Positions 18,064 to 27,031 of a stretch of 64,000 bases of DNA are shown one piece after another; the stretch's first letter is position 1; every line of letters begins with the position of its first letter. The position numbers were made by a program, and so were the translations under genes. Source of the stretch: CAVVXN01 sp963772585 (GTDB taxonomy: Bacteria > Planctomycetota > PLA2 > JAEUHO01). Location: positions 372,001 to 436,000 of the forward strand of contig CAVYXV010000010.1 of NCBI GenBank assembly GCA_963772585.1. The letters run 5' to 3'. The notes beneath the pieces were generated by a model that saw nothing but the letters and a program-made list of their open reading frames with translations, was not told the origin of the DNA and did not search any database.

Positions 18064-19248
18064 ATGGCGGCGGTGGTGCTCGTCTCGTTCCTCGCGGTGC
18101 TCTCGGCGATCGTGGTCGCTCTGCACGCGTACGTCGGGTGGCGCACCATCGGCTCGCTCGGCCTGGGGCCGAGCGGAACGGTGGCCGTGGCCGGCGTCTT
18201 CGTCGTCTCGTGCGTGGTGATCCTGCTCACCCTCTTCGTCGGTCGTTCCATGCCGCCCGGCGGCGCCTCGCGCGTGTTCCTCTTCGTGGGCTTCACCCTG
18301 ATGGGGACGATCGCCATCCTGTTCGCCCTCCACGTCGCGAGGGACGTACTGCTCCTCCTCGCGCGATCGGCGGCGGCCCTCGCCCGCGCGGGCGGGTCCC
18401 CGGAAGGCCCCATCGCGGGCACGCTCACGCGCCGCGACGTCCTGGCCGGCGTCTCGAACTGGGCGGTGCTCGGCGCGGGCGGCGTCCTCGCAGCGGGGAG
18501 CGTCGTCCAGGCCGTGCGCGACCCGGTCGTGGAAGAGGTGGCGATCACCCTGCCGCGCCTGCCCACCGACCTCGAGGGATTCACCATCGCGCAGATCAGC
18601 GATCTCCACCTGGGACCGACGCTGGGGAGGGCTTTCGCCGCCCGCGTCGTCGAGCGGGTGAACGGGCTTTGCGCCGACCTCGTGGTGGTCACGGGCGACC
18701 TCGCCGACGGCCACGTCGCCGATCTGGCGGACGTGGTCCGGCCCCTGGCGGATCTCGAGGCGCCGCGCGGCGTCGCCTACGTGACGGGCAACCACGAATA
18801 CTACTGGGGCGCGCCCGCCTGGATCGAGCACGTCCGGAGCTGGGGGTGGGACGTGCTCCAGAACGAGCACCGGATCCTGCGCGTCGGCACGGCGAATCTC
18901 GCGCTCGGCGGCGTGACCGACCTCTCGGCGCGTGCGCCCCGCTCCGACCCGGCGGCGGCGATCAAGGGTGCGGAGGAGGCGGACGTCCGCCTCCTTCTCG
19001 CGCACCAGCCCCGCTCGCTCTACCGGGCCCGCGAGGCGGGTTGGGACGTCCAACTCTCGGGGCACACGCACGGGGGACAGGTCTTCCCGATGACCCTCCT
19101 CGTGTACCTCGTACACCCCATCGTGAAGGGGCTCGGACGGTTCGGCGACATGTGGGTGTACGTGAACCGCGGCACCGGAACCTGGGGCCCGCCGATGCGG
19201 ACGGGGCGCCGGGGCGAGATCACGCGGATCCGGTTGATCCGGGCGTAG
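18064..19248 (+). CDS. Membrane-anchored metallophosphoesterase
   Basis: 394 residues. The N-terminal third has about four transmembrane helices (residues 2-25, 35-60, 70-95 and around 135-155). The C-terminal calcineurin-like domain has all five metal-binding blocks: QISDLHLGP, GDLADG, GNHEYY, LLAHQP and LSGHTHGGQVFP. Such YkuE/YaeI-like proteins hydrolyse phosphodiesters of lipids or nucleotides; the substrate here is unknown. Start chosen at ATG 18064 because the putative -10 element overlaps the alternative GTG start region. Monocistronic. Confidence 0.88.
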   Translation: MAAVVLVSFLAVLSAIVVALHAYVGWRTIGSLGLGPSGTVAVAGVFVVSCVVILLTLFVGRSMPPGGASRVFLFVGFTLMGTIAILFALHVARDVLLLLARSAAALARAGGSPEGPIAGTLTRRDVLAGVSNWAVLGAGGVLAAGSVVQAVRDPVVEEVAITLPRLPTDLEGFTIAQISDLHLGPTLGRAFAARVVERVNGLCADLVVVTGDLADGHVADLADVVRPLADLEAPRGVAYVTGNHEYYWGAPAWIEHVRSWGWDVLQNEHRILRVGTANLALGGVTDLSARAPRSDPAAAIKGAEEADVRLLLAHQPRSLYRAREAGWDVQLSGHTHGGQVFPMTLLVYLVHPIVKGLGRFGDMWVYVNRGTGTWGPPMRTGRRGEITRIRLIRA

Positions 19249-19251
19249 AAT
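19246..19251 (+). promoter_or_regulatory. -10-like element TAGAAT
   Basis: G-TAGAAT, 30 bases before ATG 19282; overlaps the stop codon of the preceding gene. Confidence 0.45.
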
Positions 19252-19281
19252 CGCCAGGAGGCCTCGCGCGAGGTGCCCGCC

Positions 19282-20274
19282 ATGTTCGCCTTCGGTCCGG
19301 TCCCGTCCCGCCGTCTCGGGCGGAGTCTCGGGGTGAACCACGTCCCGAGCAAGACCTGCAGCTACGCATGCGTCTACTGCCAGGTCGGTCCCACCGGGCG
19401 CACGGCGCTCGCGCCGCGGCGGCTCTCGGATCCGTCCCGCGTGGTCGCCGAGGTGGCGGAGCGGATCGGCCGGTTGCTCGCGACGGGCGACCACATCGAC
19501 GTCGTGACGCTGGTGCCGGAAGGCGAGCCGACCCTCGATGCGGGCGTCGGCGAACTGATCGACGGACTCCGATCCCTGGGCATGCCGGTGGCGGTGCTGA
19601 CGAACGGATCCCTCCTCCACCGGCCCGACGTGCGGGAACGGCTCGCACGCGCGGACGTCGTCTCGATCAAGGTGGACGCGGCGACGGAGCCCGTGTGGCG
19701 GCGCGTGAACCGCCCGGATCCCCGCCTCGACTTCGAGGCCGTCTCCAGGGGAGTGGCGCGTTTCGCGCGCGACTTCCGCGGCCGGCTCCTGACCGAGACC
19801 ATGCTGGTCGGCGGGGGCAACGATGGCGAGGACGAGGTCCGACGGACGGCCGAGCGCGTTCGGTCGCTCGGGCCCGCGAAGGCGTGGCTCGCGCTCCCCG
19901 TCCGTCCGGCGAGCGCGATGGGCGTGGGGGCGCCGTCCCCGGCCGCGTGGGCGCGGGCGCGCGCTCTCTTCGACGAGATCGTGGGGGACGTCGGGTTCCT
20001 CGACGACGGCAACGAGGAAGGCGACATCGGGGCCACGGGTGACGCGGAAACGGACCTGCTCGCCACGACCGCCGTCCACCCCATGACGGCGCGACAGGTG
20101 GCGGACCTGCTCCGAAAGGACGGGGCGGACGTGCGCGTGCTGGCGCGGCTCATCGCCGCCGGCCGCATCCACCACGTCCGCTACCGGGGTCGGACGTGGT
20201 TCCACCTCGTCCACGGGCGCCAGGACGGGGGAGGCGGACGGACGGGGTATGCTCTGTCGCCCAGCGGGCGGTGA
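19282..20274 (+). CDS. Radical SAM protein with C-terminal winged-helix domain
   Basis: 330 residues, COG0731-like family (TYW1-related iron-sulfur oxidoreductases of unknown substrate). The [4Fe-4S]-SAM motif is CSYACVYCQ (CX3CX2C) near residues 28-36, after the family-typical FGPVPSRRLGRSLGVN start. LVPEGEPTLD is the expected GGE-like SAM contact. The last 60 residues (TARQVADLLRKDGADVRVLA) form a winged-helix-like domain. ATG 19282 has GAGGTG six bases upstream and is preferred over the GTG at 19273. Confidence 0.88.
   Translation: MFAFGPVPSRRLGRSLGVNHVPSKTCSYACVYCQVGPTGRTALAPRRLSDPSRVVAEVAERIGRLLATGDHIDVVTLVPEGEPTLDAGVGELIDGLRSLGMPVAVLTNGSLLHRPDVRERLARADVVSIKVDAATEPVWRRVNRPDPRLDFEAVSRGVARFARDFRGRLLTETMLVGGGNDGEDEVRRTAERVRSLGPAKAWLALPVRPASAMGVGAPSPAAWARARALFDEIVGDVGFLDDGNEEGDIGATGDAETDLLATTAVHPMTARQVADLLRKDGADVRVLARLIAAGRIHHVRYRGRTWFHLVHGRQDGGGGRTGYALSPSGR
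20248..20253 (+). promoter_or_regulatory. -10-like element TATGCT upstream of the UXS gene
   Basis: G-TATGCT inside the 3' end of the radical SAM gene, 41 bases before ATG 20295. Weaker support than the others because of the larger spacing. Confidence 0.3.
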
Positions 20275-20294
20275 TCGCCGGCGACGGAGCCTCC

Positions 20295-21266
20295 ATGATC
20301 AAGCGCATCCTCGTGACCGGCGGCGCCGGCTTCCTCGGCTCGCACCTCTGCGATCGGCTCGTCGGCCTCGGGCAGGACGTCATCTGCCTCGACAACTTCT
20401 TCACGAGCCAGAAGTCGAACATCGCCCACCTGCTCGAGGCGCCCAACTTCGAACTGATCCGCCACGACGTGACCCGACCCATCTGGCTGGAGGTGGACGA
20501 GATCTACAACCTGGCCTGTCCGGCCGCGCCGGGGCACTACCAGTTCAACCCCATCAAGACGACGAAGACCTCCGTCATGGGGGCGATCAACGTCCTGGGC
20601 ATCGCCAAGCGCGTCGGCGCTCGGATCCTCCACGCCTCCACGAGCGAGGTCTACGGCGACCCGACGGTGCACCCTCAGCCCGAGAGCTACCGCGGCAACG
20701 TCAACTGCATCGGCCCCCGCGCCTGCTACGACGAGGGGAAGCGGGCCGCCGAGACGCTCATGTTCGACTACTGGCGTCAGAACCAGGTGGACGTCCGGGT
20801 CGTCCGCATCTTCAACACCTACGGGCCGCGAATGCACCCCTACGACGGCCGCGTCATCTCCAACTTCATCCGGCAGGCGTTGGCGGGCGAGGAGATCACC
20901 CTCTACGGCGACGGCAACCAGACGCGCGCCTTCTGCTACGTCTCCGACCTGATCGACGGGTTCCTCGCGATGATGGGCAAGCCGAAGGGCTTCACGGGGC
21001 CCCTGAACCTCGGGAACCCCGGCGAATTCACCATCCGCGAGCTGGCGGAGAAGGTGGTCGCGATCTCGGGATCCTCCTCCCGGATCGTCCAGACCCGGCC
21101 GCTGCCGGAGGACGATCCCCTCCAGCGGCGGCCGGACATCACGCTCGCGAAGTCCGAACTGTCCTGGGAGCCTGGGGTCGCGCTGGACGAGGGCCTGACG
21201 AAGACGATCGAGTGGTTCCGCTCGATCGATCTCTCGGGCTACCGCCCTCCGACCCCGAACTACTGA
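20295..21266 (+). CDS. uxs: UDP-glucuronate decarboxylase (UDP-xylose synthase)
   Basis: 323 residues, extended short-chain dehydrogenase. Converts UDP-glucuronate to UDP-xylose with NAD+. Rossmann motif GGAGFLGSHLCDRL at 9-22; the catalytic set is STSEVYG, Y145 and K149 in CYDEGK; FNTYGPRM and GDGNQTRAFCYV are UXS-type motifs (a soluble, non-membrane form with no N-terminal anchor). Supplies xylose for surface polysaccharide, consistent with the sugar-transfer genes further along. Convergent with the thiolase gene, 14 bases apart. Confidence 0.93.
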   Translation: MIKRILVTGGAGFLGSHLCDRLVGLGQDVICLDNFFTSQKSNIAHLLEAPNFELIRHDVTRPIWLEVDEIYNLACPAAPGHYQFNPIKTTKTSVMGAINVLGIAKRVGARILHASTSEVYGDPTVHPQPESYRGNVNCIGPRACYDEGKRAAETLMFDYWRQNQVDVRVVRIFNTYGPRMHPYDGRVISNFIRQALAGEEITLYGDGNQTRAFCYVSDLIDGFLAMMGKPKGFTGPLNLGNPGEFTIRELAEKVVAISGSSSRIVQTRPLPEDDPLQRRPDITLAKSELSWEPGVALDEGLTKTIEWFRSIDLSGYRPPTPNY

Positions 21267-21280
21267 GGCCGCCTACGCGC

Positions 21281-22465
21281 TCACACTCGCAAGAGGACCG
21301 CCGCGGCGGTGTCGCCCGCCGCGCATCCCGCGAAGAGGACGTGGCCGCCACCCTTCATGCGCGCCTCCTCGATGCCCTCGGCGATCAGGCGGGCGCCGGT
21401 GGGCCCCTGCGGATGACCGTAGATCAGCGAGCAGCCGTTGTTGTTGAAGCTCTCGGGTTCGATGCCCATCTCGCGCGCGAAGTAGATGTCGTTCACCGCG
21501 AAGGGGTTGTGGGTCTTGATGACGGCGACGTCGCCGATGGCGACCCCGGCCGCATCCAGGGCGCGCCGCACGGCGGGCACGACGGCCTTCGCCATGTACC
21601 CCTTCTCGACGCGCGCGGTTCCCGTGGAGAGGATCTGGGCCGGTTCGTCGCCGCCGCTCCAGGCCTTGGCCTTCTCCTTCGTGGCGACCACCAGTCCCGC
21701 GACGCCGTCCGCCGGGAAGGTCTGCGTGCCGAAGGTGATCGTGCCCTCCGGGAGCACGGGCCGGAGCTTGGCGAGCCCCTCCGGGCTGGTGGCGAAGATC
21801 CCCTCGTCGCCCTCGACGCGGGCGACGACCTTCTTGCCGCGCATCACGTCCACCGGCGCGACCATGAACCGCTTCTGGAAGCCGCTCTCCACGCCCTCGA
21901 CGTACTGGCGATGGCGGTGGAGGGTCAGCGCGTCCATCTCCTCGCGCGTGATCTTCGCCTCCGCGGCGACGTTCTCCGCCGTCTGGATCATGGAGTTCTT
22001 CGCCCAGGGGTCGAAGGAGAAGTTGTCCCAGACCCAGTCCTCCGCGTCGCCCTTGCCGCCGGGACCGGTCGGATCCGGGTAGACGACGTGGGGACCGTTG
22101 CTGCACTTGTCGGCCAGGACCACGAGCATGGCCTCCGCGCCCTTCGCGTCCACGGAGGAGGCGGCGTGGGCGACGGCGGCGGCCGAGGTCGCGCACGCCT
22201 GGCTGATCATGGCGCCCGTGGCCCGCTCCGCGCCGAGGAGCCCGGCGAGCCAGGGGGCCCCGTAGAAGACGTGCTTGGAGGGCACCGTCCACCCAAGGAC
22301 GACGGCGTCCAGCCCGTCGGGAGGGATGCCGCGCGCGTCGAGCGCCTGCTTCGTCACCTGGGCGGCGAGGTGGACGGGATGGGCCGTGGAGAATCCACCC
22401 TGCCACTTGCTGAAGGGCGAGGACCAGGCCGCCCCGGCGGGGACGTAGGCGTTCTCGAAGCGCAT
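21281..22465 (-). CDS. Thiolase-family protein (acetyl-CoA acetyltransferase-like)
   Basis: 394 residues. Nucleophile Cys is C91 in QACATSAAA; the second-half motifs are NNNGCSLIYGHPQGPTGAR and a C-terminal GCAAGD holding the second active-site Cys. H in KTHNPFAVND occupies the usual NEAF region but the sequence is KTHNPF, so this is a divergent thiolase. It probably acts in acyl-CoA condensation or thiolysis. ATG 22465 has GGGAGGA 6 bases upstream, better than an earlier in-frame start at 22489. Transcribed alone. Confidence 0.85.
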   Translation of the reverse strand: MRFENAYVPAGAAWSSPFSKWQGGFSTAHPVHLAAQVTKQALDARGIPPDGLDAVVLGWTVPSKHVFYGAPWLAGLLGAERATGAMISQACATSAAAVAHAASSVDAKGAEAMLVVLADKCSNGPHVVYPDPTGPGGKGDAEDWVWDNFSFDPWAKNSMIQTAENVAAEAKITREEMDALTLHRHRQYVEGVESGFQKRFMVAPVDVMRGKKVVARVEGDEGIFATSPEGLAKLRPVLPEGTITFGTQTFPADGVAGLVVATKEKAKAWSGGDEPAQILSTGTARVEKGYMAKAVVPAVRRALDAAGVAIGDVAVIKTHNPFAVNDIYFAREMGIEPESFNNNGCSLIYGHPQGPTGARLIAEGIEEARMKGGGHVLFAGCAAGDTAAAVLLRV

Positions 22466-22492
22466 GGGTTTCCTCCCGGACGAAAGCATCGC

Positions 22493-22498
22493 ATTCTA
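22493..22498 (-). promoter_or_regulatory. -10-like element TAGAAT upstream of the thiolase gene
   Basis: Minus-strand C-TAGAAT (22498-22493), 27 bases before the ATG, which has a Shine-Dalgarno site. Confidence 0.45.
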
Positions 22499-22685
22499 GC
22501 CTGCACGACCCACGAACCGGCGTTGGAACCGCGCGGCTCCGGCCCGCCTCTCGCGCCCGCTGCCTGCGCAGGAGATCCTCGTTGAACGGGAAGACACCGC
22601 TGGGCGCCCCCCGGGGACGACATCGCGAGGAGGTGGTGGGGGGCCGTGCCGGCGGGGCAGAAGGGGCGACGCAAGCGGGGGGCCG

Positions 22686-23279
22686 TCAGGGAGCCTGGGC
22701 CGGGGCTCCGCAGCCGCCGTTCTCGGGAGCGACGGCGCCTTCGACCGGCACGCCCAGGGCGCGGCGCCGGTCGATCTCGTCGAGGATCGCGAGGTGGTGT
22801 TTCGTGTGCACGTAGGCGAATCGCGTCCACTCGGGCGCGGAGAGCGCCCCCACGAGGGGGTGCGGGATGCGGCCCGGCGCGGCACGCACGGCGTCCGTCC
22901 TGCCCGCCAGCCCCTGGGCCTGCGCCCGCACGCCCGCGAGCGACTCGCGCAGGCGGTGCCGGACCGGCCGGGGTTCCGGGAGGAACTCGTCGGGGGCCAC
23001 GCCGCGCCCGCGCGGGATCCAACCGGCGAGGAGGACCACCCGCGCGGCGAAGACCGGGTGACCGGTGTTCAGGATCCGCGGGTCCTCGTTCTCGACCAGC
23101 ACCTCGACCGTCTGGAGCACGCGTTCGAGGATGCGGGACAGGTGGTCCACGTGTTGCGCGGGGGACCAGGCGGATATGCGCTCGTCCTTCGCGTGCAGCC
23201 GGGCCTCCGGCCAGTTCACGACCTCCACGGCGCGGTCCAGGCAGGCGCATAGCCGGGCGAGGTCGCGCTCGGGCCGCAT
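22686..23279 (-). CDS. DinB/DUF1569-like four-helix protein
   Basis: 197 residues, DinB-like fold. Candidate metal ligands are His in SPAQHVDHLSRI (about 40-51) and HTKHHLAIL (about 157-165), the spacing seen in DUF1569 and DinB proteins. Members are metal-dependent transferases or of unknown function. Nothing in the neighbourhood defines a substrate. The last 20 residues are Gly/Pro/Ala-rich. Confidence 0.75.
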   Translation of the reverse strand: MRPERDLARLCACLDRAVEVVNWPEARLHAKDERISAWSPAQHVDHLSRILERVLQTVEVLVENEDPRILNTGHPVFAARVVLLAGWIPRGRGVAPDEFLPEPRPVRHRLRESLAGVRAQAQGLAGRTDAVRAAPGRIPHPLVGALSAPEWTRFAYVHTKHHLAILDEIDRRRALGVPVEGAVAPENGGCGAPAQAP

Positions 23280-23311
23280 GGCCGACTCCTCCGGGGACCG
23301 ACGACCCGGGG

Positions 23312-23317
23312 ATTATG
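23312..23317 (-). promoter_or_regulatory. -10-like element CATAAT upstream of the DinB-like gene
   Basis: Minus-strand CATAAT (23317-23312), 32 bases before ATG 23279 and overlapping the stop of the pyruvyl transferase gene. Confidence 0.4.
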
Positions 23318-24332
23318 CACCAACGGCCCGGCGCAGGAGGTCACGGGCCAGGTCGAGGGCCTCCTCGCCCGAGGCGGCGAAGCGCGTTCCTTCGACGTCC
23401 CGGGTCCAGGCCTCGTGGAAGCGCCGCACCTTGCCGTAGGAGTTGTCGAGCAGCACGTGGGGCTGCCCCCTCAGGAGGCAGAGGATGTGGCCGTGCAGGC
23501 GGTCGGTGACCACCACGCGGCCCCGGTCGAGGACCGAGGTCGCGTGCGCGACGCGCTCCCGCGCCACCGGCTCGTAGGCGGCCATGAGCCGGTCGCGCCG
23601 GCGCCGGGACGGGCGCCGGGCCCGTCGCAGCCGGCGCGAGCGGCGGGAGAGCCGGCGGTACCAGGCCGTACGGGGCGGCGAGGTCCAGTCCACGACCTCG
23701 ACGGCGGGGGGGAGGACCGCGGGCGGGGCCGCCGCGCGCGCCGCCTCGTGGTCGCCGCGGCCCAACCAGACCACCTCGTGCGGCGCGGTGGGCGGGGCGG
23801 GCGGGAGATCCAGGAGGAGCGCGAGGTCCGGGCAGCGTCCGACCGCGACGCCGAGGCCCCGCGCCGCCACGGCGCTCGACTCGTCGCGAGCGAGGAAGGT
23901 GAGGTCCGGGTGCGCGCCGAAGACGGCCCGGGCGCGGGCGAGACCGTCGGGATGTTCGAAGTGCACCGACTGCGGCAGTTGGACCACCCGGTTCGTGGGC
24001 GCTCCCGCCACCACGGCCTCGCGGAACGCCTGCATCGTCGGCCAGAGGTCGCCGAACGAGCCGCCGCCCTGGAGCAGCACGATCCCGTCGCCGAGGCGCG
24101 TCGCCATCTCGTGCGCGTCGTGGGCGCGCTCCTCGGTCGTGTAGACGGGATCGGGGACGCCCAGCGTCCGGAGCAGCGCGAGCGTCCCGAGCCAGATGGC
24201 GCTGTCCCCCGGGTTCGGGTACTCCGGGTACTCCAGCAGTGCGACGGTCGGGGCCCCCGCGAGCAGGGGGCGGAGCGCGGCCAGGATGCCGTTCCTGAGC
24301 GTCGCGACCGTCTCTGCCGCCGTCCGGGTCAT
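23313..24332 (-). CDS. Polysaccharide pyruvyl transferase family protein
   Basis: 339 residues, family that adds ketal-linked pyruvate to exopolysaccharide (EpsO/PssK-like). N-terminal GDSAIWLGT and LLQGGGSFGDLWPTMQAFRE, and C-terminal VVTDRLHGHILCLLRGQPHV with DNSYGKVRRFHEAW are diagnostic. A basic Arg-rich linker lies around 225-250. The ATG overlaps the glycosyltransferase stop (ATGA), so the two genes form one unit for a decorated polysaccharide. Confidence 0.88.
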   Translation of the reverse strand: MTRTAAETVATLRNGILAALRPLLAGAPTVALLEYPEYPNPGDSAIWLGTLALLRTLGVPDPVYTTEERAHDAHEMATRLGDGIVLLQGGGSFGDLWPTMQAFREAVVAGAPTNRVVQLPQSVHFEHPDGLARARAVFGAHPDLTFLARDESSAVAARGLGVAVGRCPDLALLLDLPPAPPTAPHEVVWLGRGDHEAARAAAPPAVLPPAVEVVDWTSPPRTAWYRRLSRRSRRLRRARRPSRRRRDRLMAAYEPVARERVAHATSVLDRGRVVVTDRLHGHILCLLRGQPHVLLDNSYGKVRRFHEAWTRDVEGTRFAASGEEALDLARDLLRRAVGA

Positions 24333-25258
24333 CGTGCGCTGTCCTCCCGCGAGGCGGCGGCGGCCCGGCTCGCCCGGATCCAGCGCAGGAGGGGGCGGAT
24401 GCGCCAGGGTCGGCCGAGCCACCACGCCCGGCAGTGGGGGGCGGCGCGCGCGGCGTCCCCGGTGCGCAGGTAGTGCTGCGCCAGCCGCCGATGGACGTGG
24501 ACGGGGCGCCGGATCGCCGCCCGGTCCTCGGGGGACAGGGCGTCCCAGTTCCGCTCCTGGATCGACGTCCAGTAGCGGTCCATCTCGACGCGGTTGTCGG
24601 ACATGCGGTCGCTGGCCCGGTCCGGTTCCTCCGTGCGGTAGACGATGAGCACCTCGTCCACGACCACCACCGAGAGGCCCGCCCGGTGGAAGCGGAACAG
24701 GAAGTCCGTGTCCTCCTGGTAGCGCACGCGCTCGTCGAAGGGCCATCGCCGCGCTACGTCCGTACGGAGCATCCACGTGCTCGGGATGGCCCATGCGCCC
24801 GCGAACATCGCCTCGAGGGAGAGCGGGGCGAGGAAGTCCCTGTGCGCGAACATCGTGTCCGGGGGCCCGCCGCCGGGCGCCTCGTACCGGGCGTCTCCGA
24901 TGCAGAGGGAGGCCTTCGGCGCACGCTCGAAGGCCGCGAGCTGGGCAGCGAGGCGGCCGGGCAGCGCGCGGTCGTCGCTGTCGAGGAGCGCGACGAAGGG
25001 CGCGCGGGCGAGAGCGACGCCCGCGTTCCGCGCGCTGCCGCACCCGCCGTTCTCCTTCTCCAGCACGCGCAGGCGCCCGTCCTCGCCGTAGCGCTCCCGC
25101 ACGTGGGCGGCCGTGCCGTCCGCGGACCCGTCGTCGACGACGAGCAACTCCAGGTCCGATACGGACTGCGACAGGACGCTCTCGATCGCGGCGCCCACGT
25201 CGTCCCTCCGATTGAAGGTCGGCATCACGACGGACACCCGGGGAGCGCCTGCGGACAT
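24329..25258 (-). CDS. Family 2 glycosyltransferase
   Basis: 309 residues. GT-A fold with VSVVMPTFNRRDDV at the N-terminus, VVDDGSADGT, the metal/nucleotide motif LLDSDDRALPG and a later YQEDTDFLFRFHRAG (ED catalytic-base region). No membrane segment. Transfers a sugar from a nucleotide-sugar donor; acceptor unknown. Coupled to the pyruvyl transferase. ATG 25258 lies 6 bases after TATGCT, so the mRNA is probably leaderless; there is no Shine-Dalgarno site. Confidence 0.88.
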   Translation of the reverse strand: MSAGAPRVSVVMPTFNRRDDVGAAIESVLSQSVSDLELLVVDDGSADGTAAHVRERYGEDGRLRVLEKENGGCGSARNAGVALARAPFVALLDSDDRALPGRLAAQLAAFERAPKASLCIGDARYEAPGGGPPDTMFAHRDFLAPLSLEAMFAGAWAIPSTWMLRTDVARRWPFDERVRYQEDTDFLFRFHRAGLSVVVVDEVLIVYRTEEPDRASDRMSDNRVEMDRYWTSIQERNWDALSPEDRAAIRRPVHVHRRLAQHYLRTGDAARAAPHCRAWWLGRPWRIRPLLRWIRASRAAAASREDSAR

Positions 25259-25264
25259 GGACCA

Positions 25265-25270
25265 AGCATA
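25265..25270 (-). promoter_or_regulatory. -10-like element TATGCT, leaderless spacing
   Basis: Minus-strand G-TATGCT (25270-25265), 6 bases before the glycosyltransferase ATG. Confidence 0.45.
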
Positions 25271-25349
25271 CGGCGGGATCCGCCGCCGCGCCGCGGTGGC
25301 GACGCGCCGCGCGCCCCGGCAAATCTCGAGGGGCCGGCCGCGTCCCGGG

Positions 25350-25355
25350 TACGGT
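25350..25355 (+). promoter_or_regulatory. -10-like element TACGGT, leaderless spacing
   Basis: G-TACGGT ends 7 bases before ATG 25363 of the P5C dehydrogenase gene; no Shine-Dalgarno sequence is present. Confidence 0.4.
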
Positions 25356-25362
25356 CGGGGCC

Positions 25363-26991
25363 ATGTACAACTCGCTCCCCAAACTCGACCTTCCCCAGAA
25401 CGAGCCGGTCCGTCCGTACCGCCCCGGCGATCCCGAGACGGCGTCGCTGAAGCGGCGTCTCGAGGAGATGCGCGGCGAGACGATCGAGGTTCCCTTGATC
25501 GTCGGCGGGAAGGACGTGCGCACCGGCACGATCGCCGAGCACCGCTGCCCACACGACCACCAGCGCGTGCTCTGCCGCTATCACACCGCGACGCCCGAAG
25601 TGGTGCAGGAGGCGATCGAGGCGAGCCGGGAGGCGTGGAAGGAGTGGGCGAGCCTGTCGGCCCCGAACCGGCTCGCCGTGTTCCTGCGGGCCGCCGAACT
25701 GCTCGCGGGCCCGTGGCGCGACACGGTCAACGCGGCGACCATGCTCGGGCAGTCCAAGACCTGCCACCAGGCGGAGATCGACTCGGCGTGCGAGCTGATC
25801 GACTTCTACCGCTTCAACCCCTACTACGCGCTGCACCACGTCTACACCGAGCAGCCCCGCAGCCCGCAGGGCACCTGGGACTACGCCGAGTGGCGCCCGC
25901 TGGAGGGCTTCGTCTTCGCGGTGACGCCGTTCAACTTCACCTCGATCGCCGGCAACCTCCCCACGTCGCCAGCCATGATGGGGAACGCCGTGCTCTGGAA
26001 GCCGGCCTCCTCCGCCGTGCTCTCGGCCTACTACCTCATGCGCCTGTGGGAGGCGGCCGGCGTGCCGCCGGGCGTGATCAACTTCGTGCCGGGCCCGGGA
26101 GCCTCGGTCGGCGATCCCGTCATGTCCTCGCCGCACCTGGCCGGGATCCACTTCACCGGCTCCACGCCGGTCTTCCAGCGCATGTGGAAGACGATCGGCG
26201 ATCACATCGCCGACTACCGGACCTACCCGCGCATCGTGGGCGAGACCGGAGGCAAGGACTTCATCTTCGTGCACGCCTCGGCGGACCCCGAGGAGGTCGT
26301 TGCGAACGCCCTCCGCGGCGCGTACGAGTACCAGGGACAGAAGTGCTCCGCCGCGAGCCGCATGTACGTGCCCAGGAGTCTCTGGCCGAAGGTCAAGGAC
26401 CGGCTGGTCGAGGAGATCCGCCGGATCGGCATGGGGGACGTCGAGGACTTCTCCAACTTCTGCGGCGCCGTCATCGACGAGGGGGCCTTCTCCACGATCA
26501 CCGGCTACATCGACTACGCGAAGGAGAAGCCCGGCGCGAAGATCCTGCAGGGCGGCGGGTACGACCGGTCGAAGGGCTGGTTCGTGGAGCCGACCCTCAT
26601 CGAGTGCGAGGATCCGCGTTTCAAGACCATGCAGGAGGAGATCTTCGGCCCCGTGCTCTCCGTCCACGTCTACGATGACGCCCGGCTCGACGACGCGGTG
26701 GGGCTCTGCGACACCACCAGCCCCTACGCGCTTACGGGCGCCGTCTTCGGACACGACCGGGCGGCCGTGCAGCGCATCGCGGACGCCCTGCGCTTCGCCG
26801 CGGGGAACTTCTACGTCAACGACAAGCCGACGGGGGCGGTGGTCAGCCAGCAGCCGTTCGGGGGCAGCCGCGCCTCCGGCACCAACGACAAGGCGGGCAG
26901 CCCCATGAACCTGCTCCGGTGGGTCAGCATGCGCAGCATCAAGGAGAACCTGCTCCCCGCGCGCGACTGGCGCTACCCGTTCCTCGGCTGA
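25363..26991 (+). CDS. pruA: 1-pyrroline-5-carboxylate dehydrogenase
   Basis: 542 residues, the usual length of stand-alone P5C dehydrogenase. Oxidises glutamate semialdehyde to glutamate in proline catabolism, making NADH. Catalytic Cys is C328 in GQKCSAASRM and the general base E294 in VGETGGKDF; ITPFNFTSIAGN-like TPFNFTSIAGNLP and FGGSRASGTNDKAG are the group-specific motifs. No proline dehydrogenase is adjacent. Monocistronic, with a strong hairpin immediately after the stop. Confidence 0.94.
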   Translation: MYNSLPKLDLPQNEPVRPYRPGDPETASLKRRLEEMRGETIEVPLIVGGKDVRTGTIAEHRCPHDHQRVLCRYHTATPEVVQEAIEASREAWKEWASLSAPNRLAVFLRAAELLAGPWRDTVNAATMLGQSKTCHQAEIDSACELIDFYRFNPYYALHHVYTEQPRSPQGTWDYAEWRPLEGFVFAVTPFNFTSIAGNLPTSPAMMGNAVLWKPASSAVLSAYYLMRLWEAAGVPPGVINFVPGPGASVGDPVMSSPHLAGIHFTGSTPVFQRMWKTIGDHIADYRTYPRIVGETGGKDFIFVHASADPEEVVANALRGAYEYQGQKCSAASRMYVPRSLWPKVKDRLVEEIRRIGMGDVEDFSNFCGAVIDEGAFSTITGYIDYAKEKPGAKILQGGGYDRSKGWFVEPTLIECEDPRFKTMQEEIFGPVLSVHVYDDARLDDAVGLCDTTSPYALTGAVFGHDRAAVQRIADALRFAAGNFYVNDKPTGAVVSQQPFGGSRASGTNDKAGSPMNLLRWVSMRSIKENLLPARDWRYPFLG

Positions 26992-27017
26992 CCGGGCGCC
27001 GCCCGGGGACACCCCGG
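26992..27017. terminator. Bidirectional hairpin terminator between pruA and purE
   Basis: Two overlapping GC hairpins begin right after the pruA stop: CCGGGC-GCC-GCCCGG (26992-27006) and CCGGGG-ACA-CCCCGG (27003-27017). They can form on either strand between the convergent genes. There is no U tract, so termination efficiency is inferred. Confidence 0.55.
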
Positions 27018-27031
27018 CCCCCGCGTGCCCG

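Noticed and set aside
22499..22685. RNA gene or mobile-element remnant between the thiolase and DinB-like genes
   Set aside because: No cloverleaf, terminal repeats or transposase fragments; only a short CCTGCGCAGG palindrome at 22563-22572, which is common in GC-rich DNA.
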